Assembly (NCBI GenBank): GCA_003577145.1
Contig: QEUP01000009.1
Location: 1-64,000, forward strand
Direction: 5' to 3'
Length of the DNA stretch: 64,000 nucleotides
DNA from: Acidobacteriota bacterium
GTDB lineage: Bacteria; Actinomycetota; Acidimicrobiia; Acidimicrobiales; Microtrichaceae
Below the pieces are notes generated by a model. The model saw nothing but the letters and a program-made list of their open reading frames with translations. It ran no database searches and was not told where the DNA came from. This document shows, in pieces, positions 15,573-24,967 of this stretch; positions within the stretch are counted from its first letter, which is position 1; every line of letters starts with the position of its first letter. Both the position numbers and the translations under genes were made by a program.

Positions 15573-17518
15573 TGACATCGACCTCCTTCAAGGGACCGGG
15601 GGTCACGCGACACCACCGGCGCGGCTCTGCGGCCCGACTGCGTCCGTTGTCCGTGCCGGAGAAGCACAGGTCACGCGCCCGCTCCGGTCGTTCCTCGAGC
15701 CTGCGGCCCGACATCGAGGCCAGGCACGCCGGCTTGCGGCGAAGGCTCATCGCAGTGGTGGTCATCGCCTGCCTGTTGGCTGCTGGAATCATCGCTCGTC
15801 TGGCGTTCCTCCAGGCGCTGGATCCTGCCGAGTACGTCACCTTCGGTGAGTCGCAACGGATCCGCACGATCGAGCTGCCCGCCTCACGAGGTTCGGTTCT
15901 GGATCGCAACGGCGTGGACCTGGCGTTGTCGGTCCCACGCAGTACCGTGGTCGCCGATCCATCGGTGATAGACGATCCGGAGGCGGTGGCCGAAGCTCTC
16001 GCTCCTGTTCTGGGGGTGTCCACGGAGGAACTGGTCGGCCCGCTCTCGGGCGAGGGCAGATTCGTGTACGTCGCGCGTCAGGTGGACACGGACTCGGCTG
16101 AGGCGGTGAGACAACTCGATCTTGCCGGCGTGTGGCTGGAGGACGAGCCGGCACGCGTCTACCCGTCCGAACCGGTTGGTGGAGCCATGCTCGGCGAGAC
16201 CGACATCGACGGGAACGGTGTCGCCGGCGTCGAGCAGCTCTACGACCACCTGCTCGCAGGTGAGCCAGGTGAGAAGATCGTCGAGCGCGGCAGCGACCAG
16301 ACCTCGACGATCGTCGACGGTGAACTGCACGTCGAACCCGCGGTATCGGGTCAGGACCTGCTGCTGACCATCGACCAGACCCTGCAGTTCGAGGCCGAGA
16401 AGATCCTCGCGCGGGGTGTCGAGGCGGCCGGGGCAGAGTGCGGGGTCGCCATCCTCGGCCAGCCGGCGACCGGCGACCTCCTCGCGGTGGCCAACGTGTG
16501 CGTGGATGAGCTCGGCACAGCTCGACCCGTCTCCTACAACATGGCTTTCGCCGCGTCGTACGAACCTGGCTCGGTGCTCAAGATCGTGGCCGCGGCAGGA
16601 GCGCTGGAAGACGGCGCCATCACCACCGAGACGAGGTTCGAGGTACCTGACTACTACGTCGTCGCCGACAAGGAGTTCACCGACTGGGAGGAGGAGGGCC
16701 ATGCGACCGGCTGGTGGAACCTCGACGAGATCATCTCCCGATCCTCGAACATCGGCACGATCAAGGTCGCCCAAGAGCTCGGAAGAGACCGGCTTCACCA
16801 CTACCTCGCGGCGTTCGGCTTCGGTGAGCAGACCGCTGTCGGCTTCCCCAACGAAGCTCAGGGGATACTACGACCGGTCGAGGAGTGGACGGGCAGCGAC
16901 ATCGGAAGTGTGCCGATCGGGCAGGGAATAGCGGTGACGCCGGTGCAGCTCTGGGCGGCCTACAACGTGATTGCCAACGACGGGGTCTACGTAGAGCCAC
17001 GACTTCTGTACGGCACCGTCGACGAACGGGGTGGCACCCATCCGGCCCCCCCATCCGCCTCACGTCAGGTCGTGTCTGTCGAGGCAGCGCAGGGCGTGAC
17101 TCACGCCCTGCAAGAGGCGGTCGAGCGGGGCACCGCCAGTGACTGGGCCATCCGCGGCTACGACGTCGCCGCCAAGACAGGCACCGCCTGGATTCCCCAG
17201 CCGTGGGGCGGTTATGAAGACGAGCTGGGCAACAAGCAGTATGTGACCAGCTTCGCCGGATTCGTGCCGGCCGACGATCCGCAGATATCGATGCTCGTGA
17301 TGCTGGACAGACCCACCGACAGGACCTCGGGCAGCACGGCCTCGGGCCCGGTGTTCTACGAGCTGGCGAAGTTCGCGCTGCAGCACCTGGGTATCCCGAA
17401 CGAGATGGGGGCTCCCGGCGAGGCGGAAGATGCCGGTGAGTCGGGCGAAGCCGCGCCGCTTCCCGGCGAGTCGGTTCAGGCCCCCGCAGCCGCCCAACCC
17501 CCAACCGACGGACCGTGA
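15572..17518 (+). CDS. ftsI: Septal class B penicillin-binding protein (FtsI/PBP3)
   Basis: A 648-residue transpeptidase that cross-links septal peptidoglycan. There is one membrane helix at about residues 51-75, a dimerisation domain with RGSVLDRNGVDLALSVP, and a transpeptidase domain with the active Ser in SVLK (S334-K337), SSN (391-393) and KTG (535-537). The ATG at 15572 shares one base with the ftsL stop; a TTG directly before it is an alternative. The acidic, Pro-rich C-terminus has no PASTA domain. FtsW, encoded downstream, is its glycosyltransferase partner. Confidence 0.94.
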   Translation: MTSTSFKGPGVTRHHRRGSAARLRPLSVPEKHRSRARSGRSSSLRPDIEARHAGLRRRLIAVVVIACLLAAGIIARLAFLQALDPAEYVTFGESQRIRTIELPASRGSVLDRNGVDLALSVPRSTVVADPSVIDDPEAVAEALAPVLGVSTEELVGPLSGEGRFVYVARQVDTDSAEAVRQLDLAGVWLEDEPARVYPSEPVGGAMLGETDIDGNGVAGVEQLYDHLLAGEPGEKIVERGSDQTSTIVDGELHVEPAVSGQDLLLTIDQTLQFEAEKILARGVEAAGAECGVAILGQPATGDLLAVANVCVDELGTARPVSYNMAFAASYEPGSVLKIVAAAGALEDGAITTETRFEVPDYYVVADKEFTDWEEEGHATGWWNLDEIISRSSNIGTIKVAQELGRDRLHHYLAAFGFGEQTAVGFPNEAQGILRPVEEWTGSDIGSVPIGQGIAVTPVQLWAAYNVIANDGVYVEPRLLYGTVDERGGTHPAPPSASRQVVSVEAAQGVTHALQEAVERGTASDWAIRGYDVAAKTGTAWIPQPWGGYEDELGNKQYVTSFAGFVPADDPQISMLVMLDRPTDRTSGSTASGPVFYELAKFALQHLGIPNEMGAPGEAEDAGESGEAAPLPGESVQAPAAAQPPTDGP

Positions 17519-17524
17519 GGCCCC

Positions 17525-18943
17525 ATGCGCCTGCGGGAGCTCGCGGTGGCAGTGGATGCGGAGATCCAAGGTGACGCCGACACCGAGGTGACCGGAGTCG
17601 TCCACGACTCGCGGCAGGTCTCCCAGGGCGATCTGTTCTGTTGCGTTTCGGGTGAAGTGCATGACGGGCACGACTTCGTCCCTGACGCGCTACGGAGAGG
17701 TGCCGCAGCCCTGATGGTCGAGCGAGCGGTGTCCACCGACCTCGCGCAGATCGTGGTGGGCGATTCCAGGGCGGCGATGGCACCGGCGGCCGCGAAGTTC
17801 TACGGGAACCCCTCACACGCGCTCGACGTGATCGGCGTCACCGGCACAAACGGCAAGACCACGACCGTCAGCTTGCTCAGCAGCATCCTCGAGCACAGCG
17901 GCCGCCGCGCGGCAGCGATAGGGACGTTGACGGGGCCTCGGACCACGCCCGAGTCCCCAGAGTTGCAAAGGCTGCTTCGTGAGCTCGTCGATTCCGGGCA
18001 TGACGTCGTGGCGATGGAGGTGTCCTCCCACGCGCTGGCCCAGCACCGCGTCGATGCCGTGCGGTTCCGGGTGGCGGTGTTCACGAACCTGAGCCCGGAG
18101 CACCTGGACTTCCACGGGACGATGGAGGAGTACTTCGCGGTGAAGGCCCGCCTGTTCGAGCCGGGTCGAGCCGAACAGATGGTCGTCAACCTCGATGACG
18201 TCCACGGCCGCCTGCTGCGTGACGCCTCGGGGCTCCCAACCGCGGGCTATGGCCTGGCAGATGCCGCAGATATCGACATCGGGCCCGGCGGTGCGGCGTA
18301 CACCTGGCGCGGCCGGAGGGTCCACCTCCCGCTGAGCGGCCGTTTCAACATCGCCAACGCGCTTGCTGCCAGCGAGGTGGCGACGCTGCTCGGCAGCGAC
18401 CTCGGAGATATCGTCGAGGGACTCGAAGCTGCCGGCCAGGTCCCCGGCAGGTTCGAGCTGGTGGACGAGGGTCAACCCTTCCCTGTGATAGTCGACTACG
18501 CGCACACGCCGGACGGGCTGGAGAAGCTGCTGGAGGCCGCCGCCGAGCTCTCGCGTGGGGGGAAGGTGACGGTGGTGTTCGGTTGTGGTGGCGACCGTGA
18601 CCGGGACAAGCGTCCCCTCATGGGTGAAGTCGCCGGCAGGCTCGCCGACGAGGTGATCGTCACGAACGACAATCCGCGCAGCGAAGACCCCGACGAGATC
18701 ATCGCGTCGATCACGTCCGGTTTCGCCGGGGATGGCTCCCTCGTGATCATTCCGGATCGGAGGCGGGCAATCGATCATGCCATCCGCGGGGCTGGGGCGG
18801 GAGACGCAGTCGTGATCGCCGGCAAGGGCCACGAGACCGCCCAGGAGCTCTCGGACCGGACCGTGGCCTTCGACGATCGAGAGGTCGCCAGGCGGTGTCT
18901 AGCGGAACGGGCGACGGCAACCCGAGGGAAGGCGGACCGGTGA
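17525..18943 (+). CDS. murE: UDP-MurNAc-L-Ala-D-Glu:meso-DAP ligase
   Basis: A 472-residue cytoplasmic Mur ligase adding the third residue of the stem peptide. GVTGTNGKTTT holds the ATP loop (K111), and VAMEVSSHALAQHR and FTNLSPEHLDFHG are family motifs. DNPR at residues 382-385 is the signature for meso-diaminopimelate rather than lysine, so the wall is DAP-type. The gene runs straight into mraY (GTGA overlap), with no murF in between. Confidence 0.95.
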   Translation: MRLRELAVAVDAEIQGDADTEVTGVVHDSRQVSQGDLFCCVSGEVHDGHDFVPDALRRGAAALMVERAVSTDLAQIVVGDSRAAMAPAAAKFYGNPSHALDVIGVTGTNGKTTTVSLLSSILEHSGRRAAAIGTLTGPRTTPESPELQRLLRELVDSGHDVVAMEVSSHALAQHRVDAVRFRVAVFTNLSPEHLDFHGTMEEYFAVKARLFEPGRAEQMVVNLDDVHGRLLRDASGLPTAGYGLADAADIDIGPGGAAYTWRGRRVHLPLSGRFNIANALAASEVATLLGSDLGDIVEGLEAAGQVPGRFELVDEGQPFPVIVDYAHTPDGLEKLLEAAAELSRGGKVTVVFGCGGDRDRDKRPLMGEVAGRLADEVIVTNDNPRSEDPDEIIASITSGFAGDGSLVIIPDRRRAIDHAIRGAGAGDAVVIAGKGHETAQELSDRTVAFDDREVARRCLAERATATRGKADR

Positions 18944-19971
18944 TACGCCTGCTCCTCGCCGCCGGGATGGCGCTCCTGGTATCCATCGTCGGAACCCGCC
19001 TCCTCATCGGCTGGCTGACCCGTCATCAGATCGGCCAGCCGATCCACGAGGATGTCCCCGAGGGGCACACGGTCAAGTCCGGGACACCGACGATGGGAGG
19101 GATCGCGGTCGTCTCGGCGGCCCTGATCGGCTATGTGGTCTCGGACCTCTACCACGGCATCTACACCCGTACGGGAATCCTCGTGATGCTCGCCATCGCG
19201 GGTGCCGGCGGTGTTGGACTTCTCGATGACTGGATCAAGGTGTCGAGTGAGCGGAACCTGGGGCTGACCAAGTCCTCCAAGGTTCTGGGCATCCTCGCGG
19301 TCGGTCTGGGTTTCGCGGTTCTCATGAACGCCTGGACAGATGTGCACACGACCCTGAGCTTCACGCGCTGGAACAGCCCCGGCCTGGCTCTGGGCCATGT
19401 CGCGTGGACGATCCTGGCGGTGCTCCTGATCCTTGCCACCACGAATGCGGTGAACCTCACCGACGGTCTCGACGGGCTGGCGGCGGGCTCGGCGGTCCTG
19501 TGCTTTGCCGCGTTCGTCGTCATCGGGTTCTGGGCCTTCCGTCACCCCGGCGTTTACGACGTCCCCCACGCGCTCGATCTGGGGGTGGTGGCCGCCGCCA
19601 TGCTCGGTGCATGCACCGGCTTCCTGTGGTGGAACGCCGCGCCCGCGCGGATCTTCATGGGCGACACCGGTTCTCTCGCCATAGGTGCGGGCTTGGCGGC
19701 GTTGGCTCTGGCGACCAACACCATCCTGCTGCTTCCCATAGTTGGAGGGCTCTTCGTGATGGAGACGATCTCGGTGATCCTGCAGGTCGGCAGTTACCGC
19801 ATGTTCGGCCGAAGAGTGCTCCGGATGGCCCCGATCCATCATCACTTCGAGCTCGGTGGCTGGCCGGAGACGACGGTGATCGTCCGCTTCTGGATCCTGA
19901 GCGGCTTGTGCACGGCGTTGGGTCTGGGTCTCTACTACGCAGACTTCGTCACGACCGGGGTGACCGACTGA
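18940..19971 (+). CDS. mraY: Phospho-MurNAc-pentapeptide transferase
   Basis: A 343-residue polytopic membrane enzyme that makes lipid I. Diagnostic motifs are GHTVKSGTPTMGG, GLLDDWIKV (catalytic Asp pair), NLTDGLDGLAAG, FMGDTGSLAIG and APIHHHFEL. The GTG at 18940 overlaps the murE stop and follows GGGAAGG. An in-frame GTG at 18895 inside murE would add 15 unlikely residues. About ten membrane helices are visible. Confidence 0.95.
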   Translation: MIRLLLAAGMALLVSIVGTRLLIGWLTRHQIGQPIHEDVPEGHTVKSGTPTMGGIAVVSAALIGYVVSDLYHGIYTRTGILVMLAIAGAGGVGLLDDWIKVSSERNLGLTKSSKVLGILAVGLGFAVLMNAWTDVHTTLSFTRWNSPGLALGHVAWTILAVLLILATTNAVNLTDGLDGLAAGSAVLCFAAFVVIGFWAFRHPGVYDVPHALDLGVVAAAMLGACTGFLWWNAAPARIFMGDTGSLAIGAGLAALALATNTILLLPIVGGLFVMETISVILQVGSYRMFGRRVLRMAPIHHHFELGGWPETTVIVRFWILSGLCTALGLGLYYADFVTTGVTD

Positions 19972-21293
19972 TGGGTGGCTCGCATGCGCTGGTCGTCGGG
20001 TTCGGGGCGACCGGTCAAGCGGTCGCTGCAGCCCTGAAGAAGCGGGGCCATCAGGTGACGGCGACGGACGACCGCGAGAGCCCGGAGCTGATCGCTGCCG
20101 CCGAAGGGCTCGACCTCGAGCTGATCACAGCACCGAGCGAGGCCCAGCTCTCCGACTCCGTCAGGGCCGCCGACATCGTGGCGCCCGGTCCGGGCATACC
20201 CGAGTGGCATCCCGTCTTCGCTGTCTGTGACGACCTGCGCCGGCCCGTGACATGCGAGTTCGACCTCGCCGCCGCCTGGGACGATCGGCCGATCCTCGCG
20301 GTGACCGGCACCGACGGCAAGACCACCGTCACCACCCTGGTGAGCGAGATGCTTGCTGCTTCGGGTGTGACCACTATGGCGGCGGGCAACACCGAAGTGC
20401 CCTTGGTGACGGCCATCGACGACCCGCTGCCCGACCTGTTCGTCGTCGAGGCATCTTCCTTCCGCCTCGGCCACTGCTCGGACTTCCGGCCCACGGTGGG
20501 GACCTGGCTCAACTTCGCAGCCGACCACCTCGACGTTCATCGCAGCATCGCGAGCTACGAGCGCGCCAAGGCTCGCCTGTGGCAGAACCAGGAGGGCGAC
20601 GATGTCGCCGTCGCCAACGCCGACGATCCTGTTGTCATGAGGCATGCACGGGGCCTGGATCGCCTCGTCACCTTCGGTCGGTCCGCAGAGTTCCGGATCC
20701 GAGGTGACAGTCTGTTGACGAGCGAGGGAGATGTCTTGGCGCGGATCGACCAACTGTGGAGCAGGCTGCCGCACGACGTCTACAACGTCCTTGCTGCCTC
20801 GGCGACCGCACTGAACGGGGGGGCATCCCTTTGTGGCGTGCGGGACGCGATCGGCGAGTTCAACGGGCTGCCACACCGGGTGCAGTTCGTGGGCGAGTGG
20901 AATGGCGTGCGCTGGTTCGACGACAGCAAGGCGACCGCCCCACACGCCAGCCGGGCCGCGCTCGCCGGTTTCGACTCCGTGGTGCTGATAGCCGGAGGCC
21001 GTAACAAGGGACTCGACCTCGGCGCCATGTCCGAAGGTGTCGGCAACGTGAGGGCTGTGGTGGGCATCGGTGAGTCTGCCGCCGAGGTTTTGGCCGCGTT
21101 CGAGGGTGTCGAGTCGACGGTGGCCGATTCGATGGAGGAAGCGGTCGGGGCCGCTGCTGAGATGGCTCGCTCAGGAGACGTGGTCCTGCTCTCACCCGGA
21201 TGCGCCTCCTTCGACTGGTACCGCTCGTATGCTGAGCGAGGTGGGGCGTTCGCCGCGGCCGTGCGTCGCCTCCACGACGGCGGGACCCCATGA
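19971..21293 (+). CDS. murD: UDP-MurNAc-L-Ala:D-Glu ligase
   Basis: A 440-residue Mur ligase adding D-glutamate. HALVVGFGATGQAVA is the N-terminal Rossmann-like segment. AVTGTDGKTTVTTL is the ATP loop, with Asp in place of the usual Asn. VEASSFRLG, NFAADHLDVH and VRWFDDSKATAPHA follow the family pattern. The ATG at 19971 shares one base with the mraY stop (TGATG); the frame extends far upstream inside mraY but only as a shadow. Confidence 0.93.
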   Translation: MGGSHALVVGFGATGQAVAAALKKRGHQVTATDDRESPELIAAAEGLDLELITAPSEAQLSDSVRAADIVAPGPGIPEWHPVFAVCDDLRRPVTCEFDLAAAWDDRPILAVTGTDGKTTVTTLVSEMLAASGVTTMAAGNTEVPLVTAIDDPLPDLFVVEASSFRLGHCSDFRPTVGTWLNFAADHLDVHRSIASYERAKARLWQNQEGDDVAVANADDPVVMRHARGLDRLVTFGRSAEFRIRGDSLLTSEGDVLARIDQLWSRLPHDVYNVLAASATALNGGASLCGVRDAIGEFNGLPHRVQFVGEWNGVRWFDDSKATAPHASRAALAGFDSVVLIAGGRNKGLDLGAMSEGVGNVRAVVGIGESAAEVLAAFEGVESTVADSMEEAVGAAAEMARSGDVVLLSPGCASFDWYRSYAERGGAFAAAVRRLHDGGTP

Positions 21294-22477
21294 CATCTGC
21301 GCGCACCACGGCCGGTAGGCGCAGGTCCGAGGCCCGCTCGCCGGTCGCGGACCCGGCGAGCGGACCGGCGGCTCACCGCCTCCACATCGCGGTGCTCGTG
21401 GTGGTTACCGTGCTGTGCCTGCTCGGGTTGGTCATGGTGCTGTCTGCCTCGTCCATCACGGCCCTGGAGGAGCACGGATCGTCGTGGTACTTCTTCCTGC
21501 GGCAGTCCATCTGGCTGACGATCGGCGTCGTCGCAATGGTCGTGTGCCTGCGAGTGGACTACCACCGCTGGCAGCCGCTGGCGGGACCGCTCCTGATCGT
21601 GTCGGTCTTTCTGCTGGCTGCCCTCCTGGTGCCCGGCAACCCCGCGGCCCTGACGGTCAACGGATCGACGCGGTGGCTGGGCTGGGGCCCGGTCAGCGTG
21701 CAGCCGAGCGAGCTGGCCAAGCTCGCCATCGTCCTCTACACGGCGACGCTCATGTCGCGACGCGAATCCCAGATCCGTGACACGCGGGTGACCCTGCGTC
21801 CGGTCCTGCTTGTGCTGACCGCCGTGGGTGTGCTGGTGATCCTCCAGCCCGACCTCGGCACGACGATCATCATCGCAGCCATCGGTTTCACCCTGTTGTT
21901 CGCCGCGGGCTCGCCACTGCTCTCCCTGCTGGGCTACAGCCTGGTCGCCCTCGGTGGCGCGGTGGTCCTCTCGGTCGTGGAGCCCTACCGGCGAGAGCGG
22001 CTCCTCAGCTTCCTCGACCCGTGGGAGTCATACTCGGAGGGCGGCTATCAAACGATCCAGTCCCATGTGGGCCTTGCGTCCGGCGGGTGGTTCGGTACCG
22101 GCCTGGGTAACAGCCGGGCGAAATGGGGCTTCCTTCCCGAGGCCCACACCGACTTCATCTTCGCGATCATCGGGGAGGAGATGGGCCTGATCGGCGCCAC
22201 CGCGGTGGTGGTCCTCGTGCTGGCCTTTGTCGTTCTCGGAGCAAGGGTCGCGGCGACCGCGCCCGATCTGCTGGGTACGCTGCTGGCCACGGGTGTGGTG
22301 GTATGGATGGTCGTGCAGGCCTTCGTCAACATCGGTGCTGCGGTCGGGTTGATGCCCGTAACCGGATTACCGCTCCCGTTCGTCTCCTCGGGAGGGTCCT
22401 CTCTCGTGGTCAGCCTCGCCGCAGTCGGTCTGCTCCTCAACATCGCCAGGCAGGGCGGCGGCGCACAAGCCCGATGA
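21290..22477 (+). CDS. ftsW: Lipid II polymerase FtsW (SEDS family)
   Basis: A 395-residue polytopic SEDS glycosyltransferase that polymerises septal peptidoglycan with FtsI. The first helix begins at about residue 30. RWLGWGPVSVQPSELAKLA, PDLGTTIIIAAIGFTLLF, SHVGLASGGWFGTGLGNSR, PEAHTDFIFAIIGEE and PFVSSGGSSLVVSLAAVG are SEDS signatures. The position between murD and murG favours FtsW over RodA. ATGA overlaps occur at both ends. Confidence 0.95.
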   Translation: MTSARTTAGRRRSEARSPVADPASGPAAHRLHIAVLVVVTVLCLLGLVMVLSASSITALEEHGSSWYFFLRQSIWLTIGVVAMVVCLRVDYHRWQPLAGPLLIVSVFLLAALLVPGNPAALTVNGSTRWLGWGPVSVQPSELAKLAIVLYTATLMSRRESQIRDTRVTLRPVLLVLTAVGVLVILQPDLGTTIIIAAIGFTLLFAAGSPLLSLLGYSLVALGGAVVLSVVEPYRRERLLSFLDPWESYSEGGYQTIQSHVGLASGGWFGTGLGNSRAKWGFLPEAHTDFIFAIIGEEMGLIGATAVVVLVLAFVVLGARVAATAPDLLGTLLATGVVVWMVVQAFVNIGAAVGLMPVTGLPLPFVSSGGSSLVVSLAAVGLLLNIARQGGGAQAR

Positions 22478-23583
22478 ACCACCCGATCGTGGTCATCGCC
22501 GGCGGCGGTACTGCGGGCCACATCCTTCCCGGAGTGGCGGTGGCGAAGGCCCTGGTGGACCGCGGCGTTCCCTCAGGCGCCATTCACTTCATCGGCAGCG
22601 AGAGAGGCCTCGAAGCCGACCTGGTACCGGCAGCCGGGTTCGAGCTGACGCTGCTTCCCGGACGGGGCATACAGCGACGGCTGACCCTGAAGAACCTGTC
22701 CGCCGCCTGGGGCCTCGGGCGAGCGCTGTTCGGCGCCCTGCGATTGCTCCACCGCCATCGTCCCGAGGTCCTCCTCACCGTCGGTGGCTATGCCAGCGTC
22801 GCCTGCGTGGTGAGCGCCGTCCTGCTTCGCATACCGATCGTCGTCTGTGAGCAGAACGCCCGCGCCGGCCTCGCAAACCGGCTGGCGGCCCGTTTCGCGG
22901 TGGCGAGCGCAGTGCCGTTCGCCCAGACCGACCTGCCCCGGGCCGTGGTGACGGGGAACCCGGTTCGCGCCGAGGTCCTGGCGGTAGCCGACAAGCGGGA
23001 TCGGCCAGCGGCCCGGCGAGCCCTCGGGTTGCCCGCTGAGCGCACTGTGATTGCCGTGTTCTCCGGCTCGCTCGGGGCTCGGAGGTTGAACGAGGCGGTT
23101 CGGGAGGCTGCCGGGACCTGGGTCGATCGGGGAGACTTGGCGATCCGTCACGTCGTCGGAGCCCGCGACTTCGATGCCTTCGAGATCCCGGTGAGATCGC
23201 GGACGTGCAAGCTGCTCTATCAGGCGATCCGGTACGAGGAACGGATGGACCTGTTGCTAGCGGCCGCCGATCTGGTCATCTGCCGATCAGGTGGGACCAC
23301 CGTCGCCGAGCTGGCGTGTGTGGGACTGCCGTCAGTCCTCGTACCGCTTCCCACAGCACCCCGGGACCACCAGACCGCCAACGCGATGCCGCTGGTGGAC
23401 GCCGGCGCCTCGGTTCTCATCGCCGACGACGAACTCGATGCCGACCGGCTGCGCCTCGAGGTCGAGGCCATCGTGGACGTCCCCGGCCGAATGGCCGACA
23501 TGGCCGCCGCAGCCAGGTCGCTGGGCCGACCCGAAGCCGCCGAAAGGGTCGCTGACCTGGTCGAGGAGCGGGTCGATGGTTGA
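22474..23583 (+). CDS. murG: UDP-GlcNAc:lipid I GlcNAc transferase
   Basis: A 369-residue peripheral membrane glycosyltransferase (GT28) that makes lipid II. AGGGTAGHILPGVAVA is loop 1, LTVGGYASVACV loop 2, VVCEQNARAGLANR follows, and CRSGGTTVAELACVGLPSVLVPLP is the donor site. The start overlaps the ftsW stop by four bases, and the end overlaps murC by eight. Confidence 0.94.
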   Translation: MNHPIVVIAGGGTAGHILPGVAVAKALVDRGVPSGAIHFIGSERGLEADLVPAAGFELTLLPGRGIQRRLTLKNLSAAWGLGRALFGALRLLHRHRPEVLLTVGGYASVACVVSAVLLRIPIVVCEQNARAGLANRLAARFAVASAVPFAQTDLPRAVVTGNPVRAEVLAVADKRDRPAARRALGLPAERTVIAVFSGSLGARRLNEAVREAAGTWVDRGDLAIRHVVGARDFDAFEIPVRSRTCKLLYQAIRYEERMDLLLAAADLVICRSGGTTVAELACVGLPSVLVPLPTAPRDHQTANAMPLVDAGASVLIADDELDADRLRLEVEAIVDVPGRMADMAAAARSLGRPEAAERVADLVEERVDG

Positions 23584-24967
23584 GGGGGCGCCGCTGGATC
23601 TCTCCCGACCGAGGTCCATCCACGTGATCGGGATCGGTGGGGCCGGGATGAGCGCCATCGCTGCGGTTCTCGCCGACATGGGCCACCACGTGACAGGAAG
23701 TGACCAGCGGCCATCGCCTGCGCTGGACCGCCTACGCGCCCGCGGGGTCCACGCGACGGTCGGCCACGCGCCCGGGAACGTCGGCGACGCCGATGTCGTG
23801 GCTGTCTCCACGGCGATCCCCGGTGACAACAGCGAGCTGCTGGCCGCGCGGCGCCTCGCGATACCTGTCCTCACCAGGGCTGAGATGCTCGCAGCCGTCT
23901 CGGCGACCAGACGTTCGGTGGCCGTCGCCGGCACGCACGGGAAGACCACCACTTCGGCGATGCTCGCCCTGATCCTCACCCAAGCAGGCAAGCACCCTTC
24001 GTTCATCATCGGGGGCGACGTCCAGCAGGTCGGCGGTGGCGCGGCTTGGGATCGCGGTGAGCTCTTCGTTGTCGAAGCCGACGAGAGCGACGGCACCTTT
24101 CTCCAGCTGCCCAGGTTCGCCTCGATGGTCACCAACGTCGAGCCGGATCACCTCGAGTACTACGGGTCCTTCGAAGCGCTCGTGGCGGGATTCAGGCGGT
24201 TCATGGCCGAGACGCCGGGTCCGGTTGTGGCCTGCGGCGACGATCCGGTGTCGGCGGCGCTGGCCGAGGAGGCAGGGGCGGTCACCTACGGCAGACGAGC
24301 AGTTGACACGTACCGGATCGCGGCTCTCTCCACCGGGCGCGCAGGATCTCGCTACCACCTGAGCCGACGCCGCGAGGATCTCGGTCCCGTCGAGTTGCCC
24401 GTGTCCGGGGCACACAACGCCCTGAACTCTGCCGGTGCTGTGGCCATGGCAATGGAGCTGGGTGCGGATTTCCCGAGCTGCCGGCGAGCCCTGGCCGGGT
24501 TCGCCGGCGTGGCGAGGCGTTTCGAGTTCCGCGGCGTGGCCGAGGAGGTATCCTTCATCGACGACTACGCCCATCTCCCGACCGAGGTGGAGGTCGCCCT
24601 CGCCACCGCCCGTGGGGGCGGCTGGGGCAGGGTCGTGTGCGTCTTCCAACCCCATCGCTACTCCAGGACGCTGAGCCTTCACACGGATTTCGCCGATTCG
24701 TTCCTCGACGCCGATGTGCTCGCTGTCACCGATGTCTACTCCGCCGGCGAGCCCCCTCGTCGCGGTGTCTCGGGAAGGTTGATAGTCGACAGCGTCCTGG
24801 AGCGCCACCCCTGGCGGCGGGTCGCCTACGTCCCCAAGCAGTCGGACGTCCTCACCTACCTCGTGTCCGAGCTTCGCCCCGGCGATCTGTGCCTCACCCT
24901 CGGAGCGGGAGACCTCACGGCGATTCCCGACGAGGTGAAGCAGGCCCTTGATCGAGGCCCAGAGTGA
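23576..24967 (+). CDS. murC: UDP-MurNAc:L-Ala ligase
   Basis: A 463-residue Mur ligase adding the first stem residue. IHVIGIGGAGMSAIA is the UDP-binding start, AVAGTHGKTTTSAM the ATP loop, VVEADESDGTFLQL and NVEPDHLEYYGS family motifs, FIDDYAHLPTEV and FQPHRYSRT the C-terminal domain. The ATG at 23576 lies inside the end of murG. The downstream GTGA overlap couples it to murB. Confidence 0.95.
   Translation: MVEGAPLDLSRPRSIHVIGIGGAGMSAIAAVLADMGHHVTGSDQRPSPALDRLRARGVHATVGHAPGNVGDADVVAVSTAIPGDNSELLAARRLAIPVLTRAEMLAAVSATRRSVAVAGTHGKTTTSAMLALILTQAGKHPSFIIGGDVQQVGGGAAWDRGELFVVEADESDGTFLQLPRFASMVTNVEPDHLEYYGSFEALVAGFRRFMAETPGPVVACGDDPVSAALAEEAGAVTYGRRAVDTYRIAALSTGRAGSRYHLSRRREDLGPVELPVSGAHNALNSAGAVAMAMELGADFPSCRRALAGFAGVARRFEFRGVAEEVSFIDDYAHLPTEVEVALATARGGGWGRVVCVFQPHRYSRTLSLHTDFADSFLDADVLAVTDVYSAGEPPRRGVSGRLIVDSVLERHPWRRVAYVPKQSDVLTYLVSELRPGDLCLTLGAGDLTAIPDEVKQALDRGPE

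Noticed and set aside
18895-18940. Upstream GTG start for mraY inside murE
   Set aside because: Adds a hydrophilic Gly/Arg-rich stretch before the first helix; the GTG at 18940 has a better ribosome site and the usual stop overlap.
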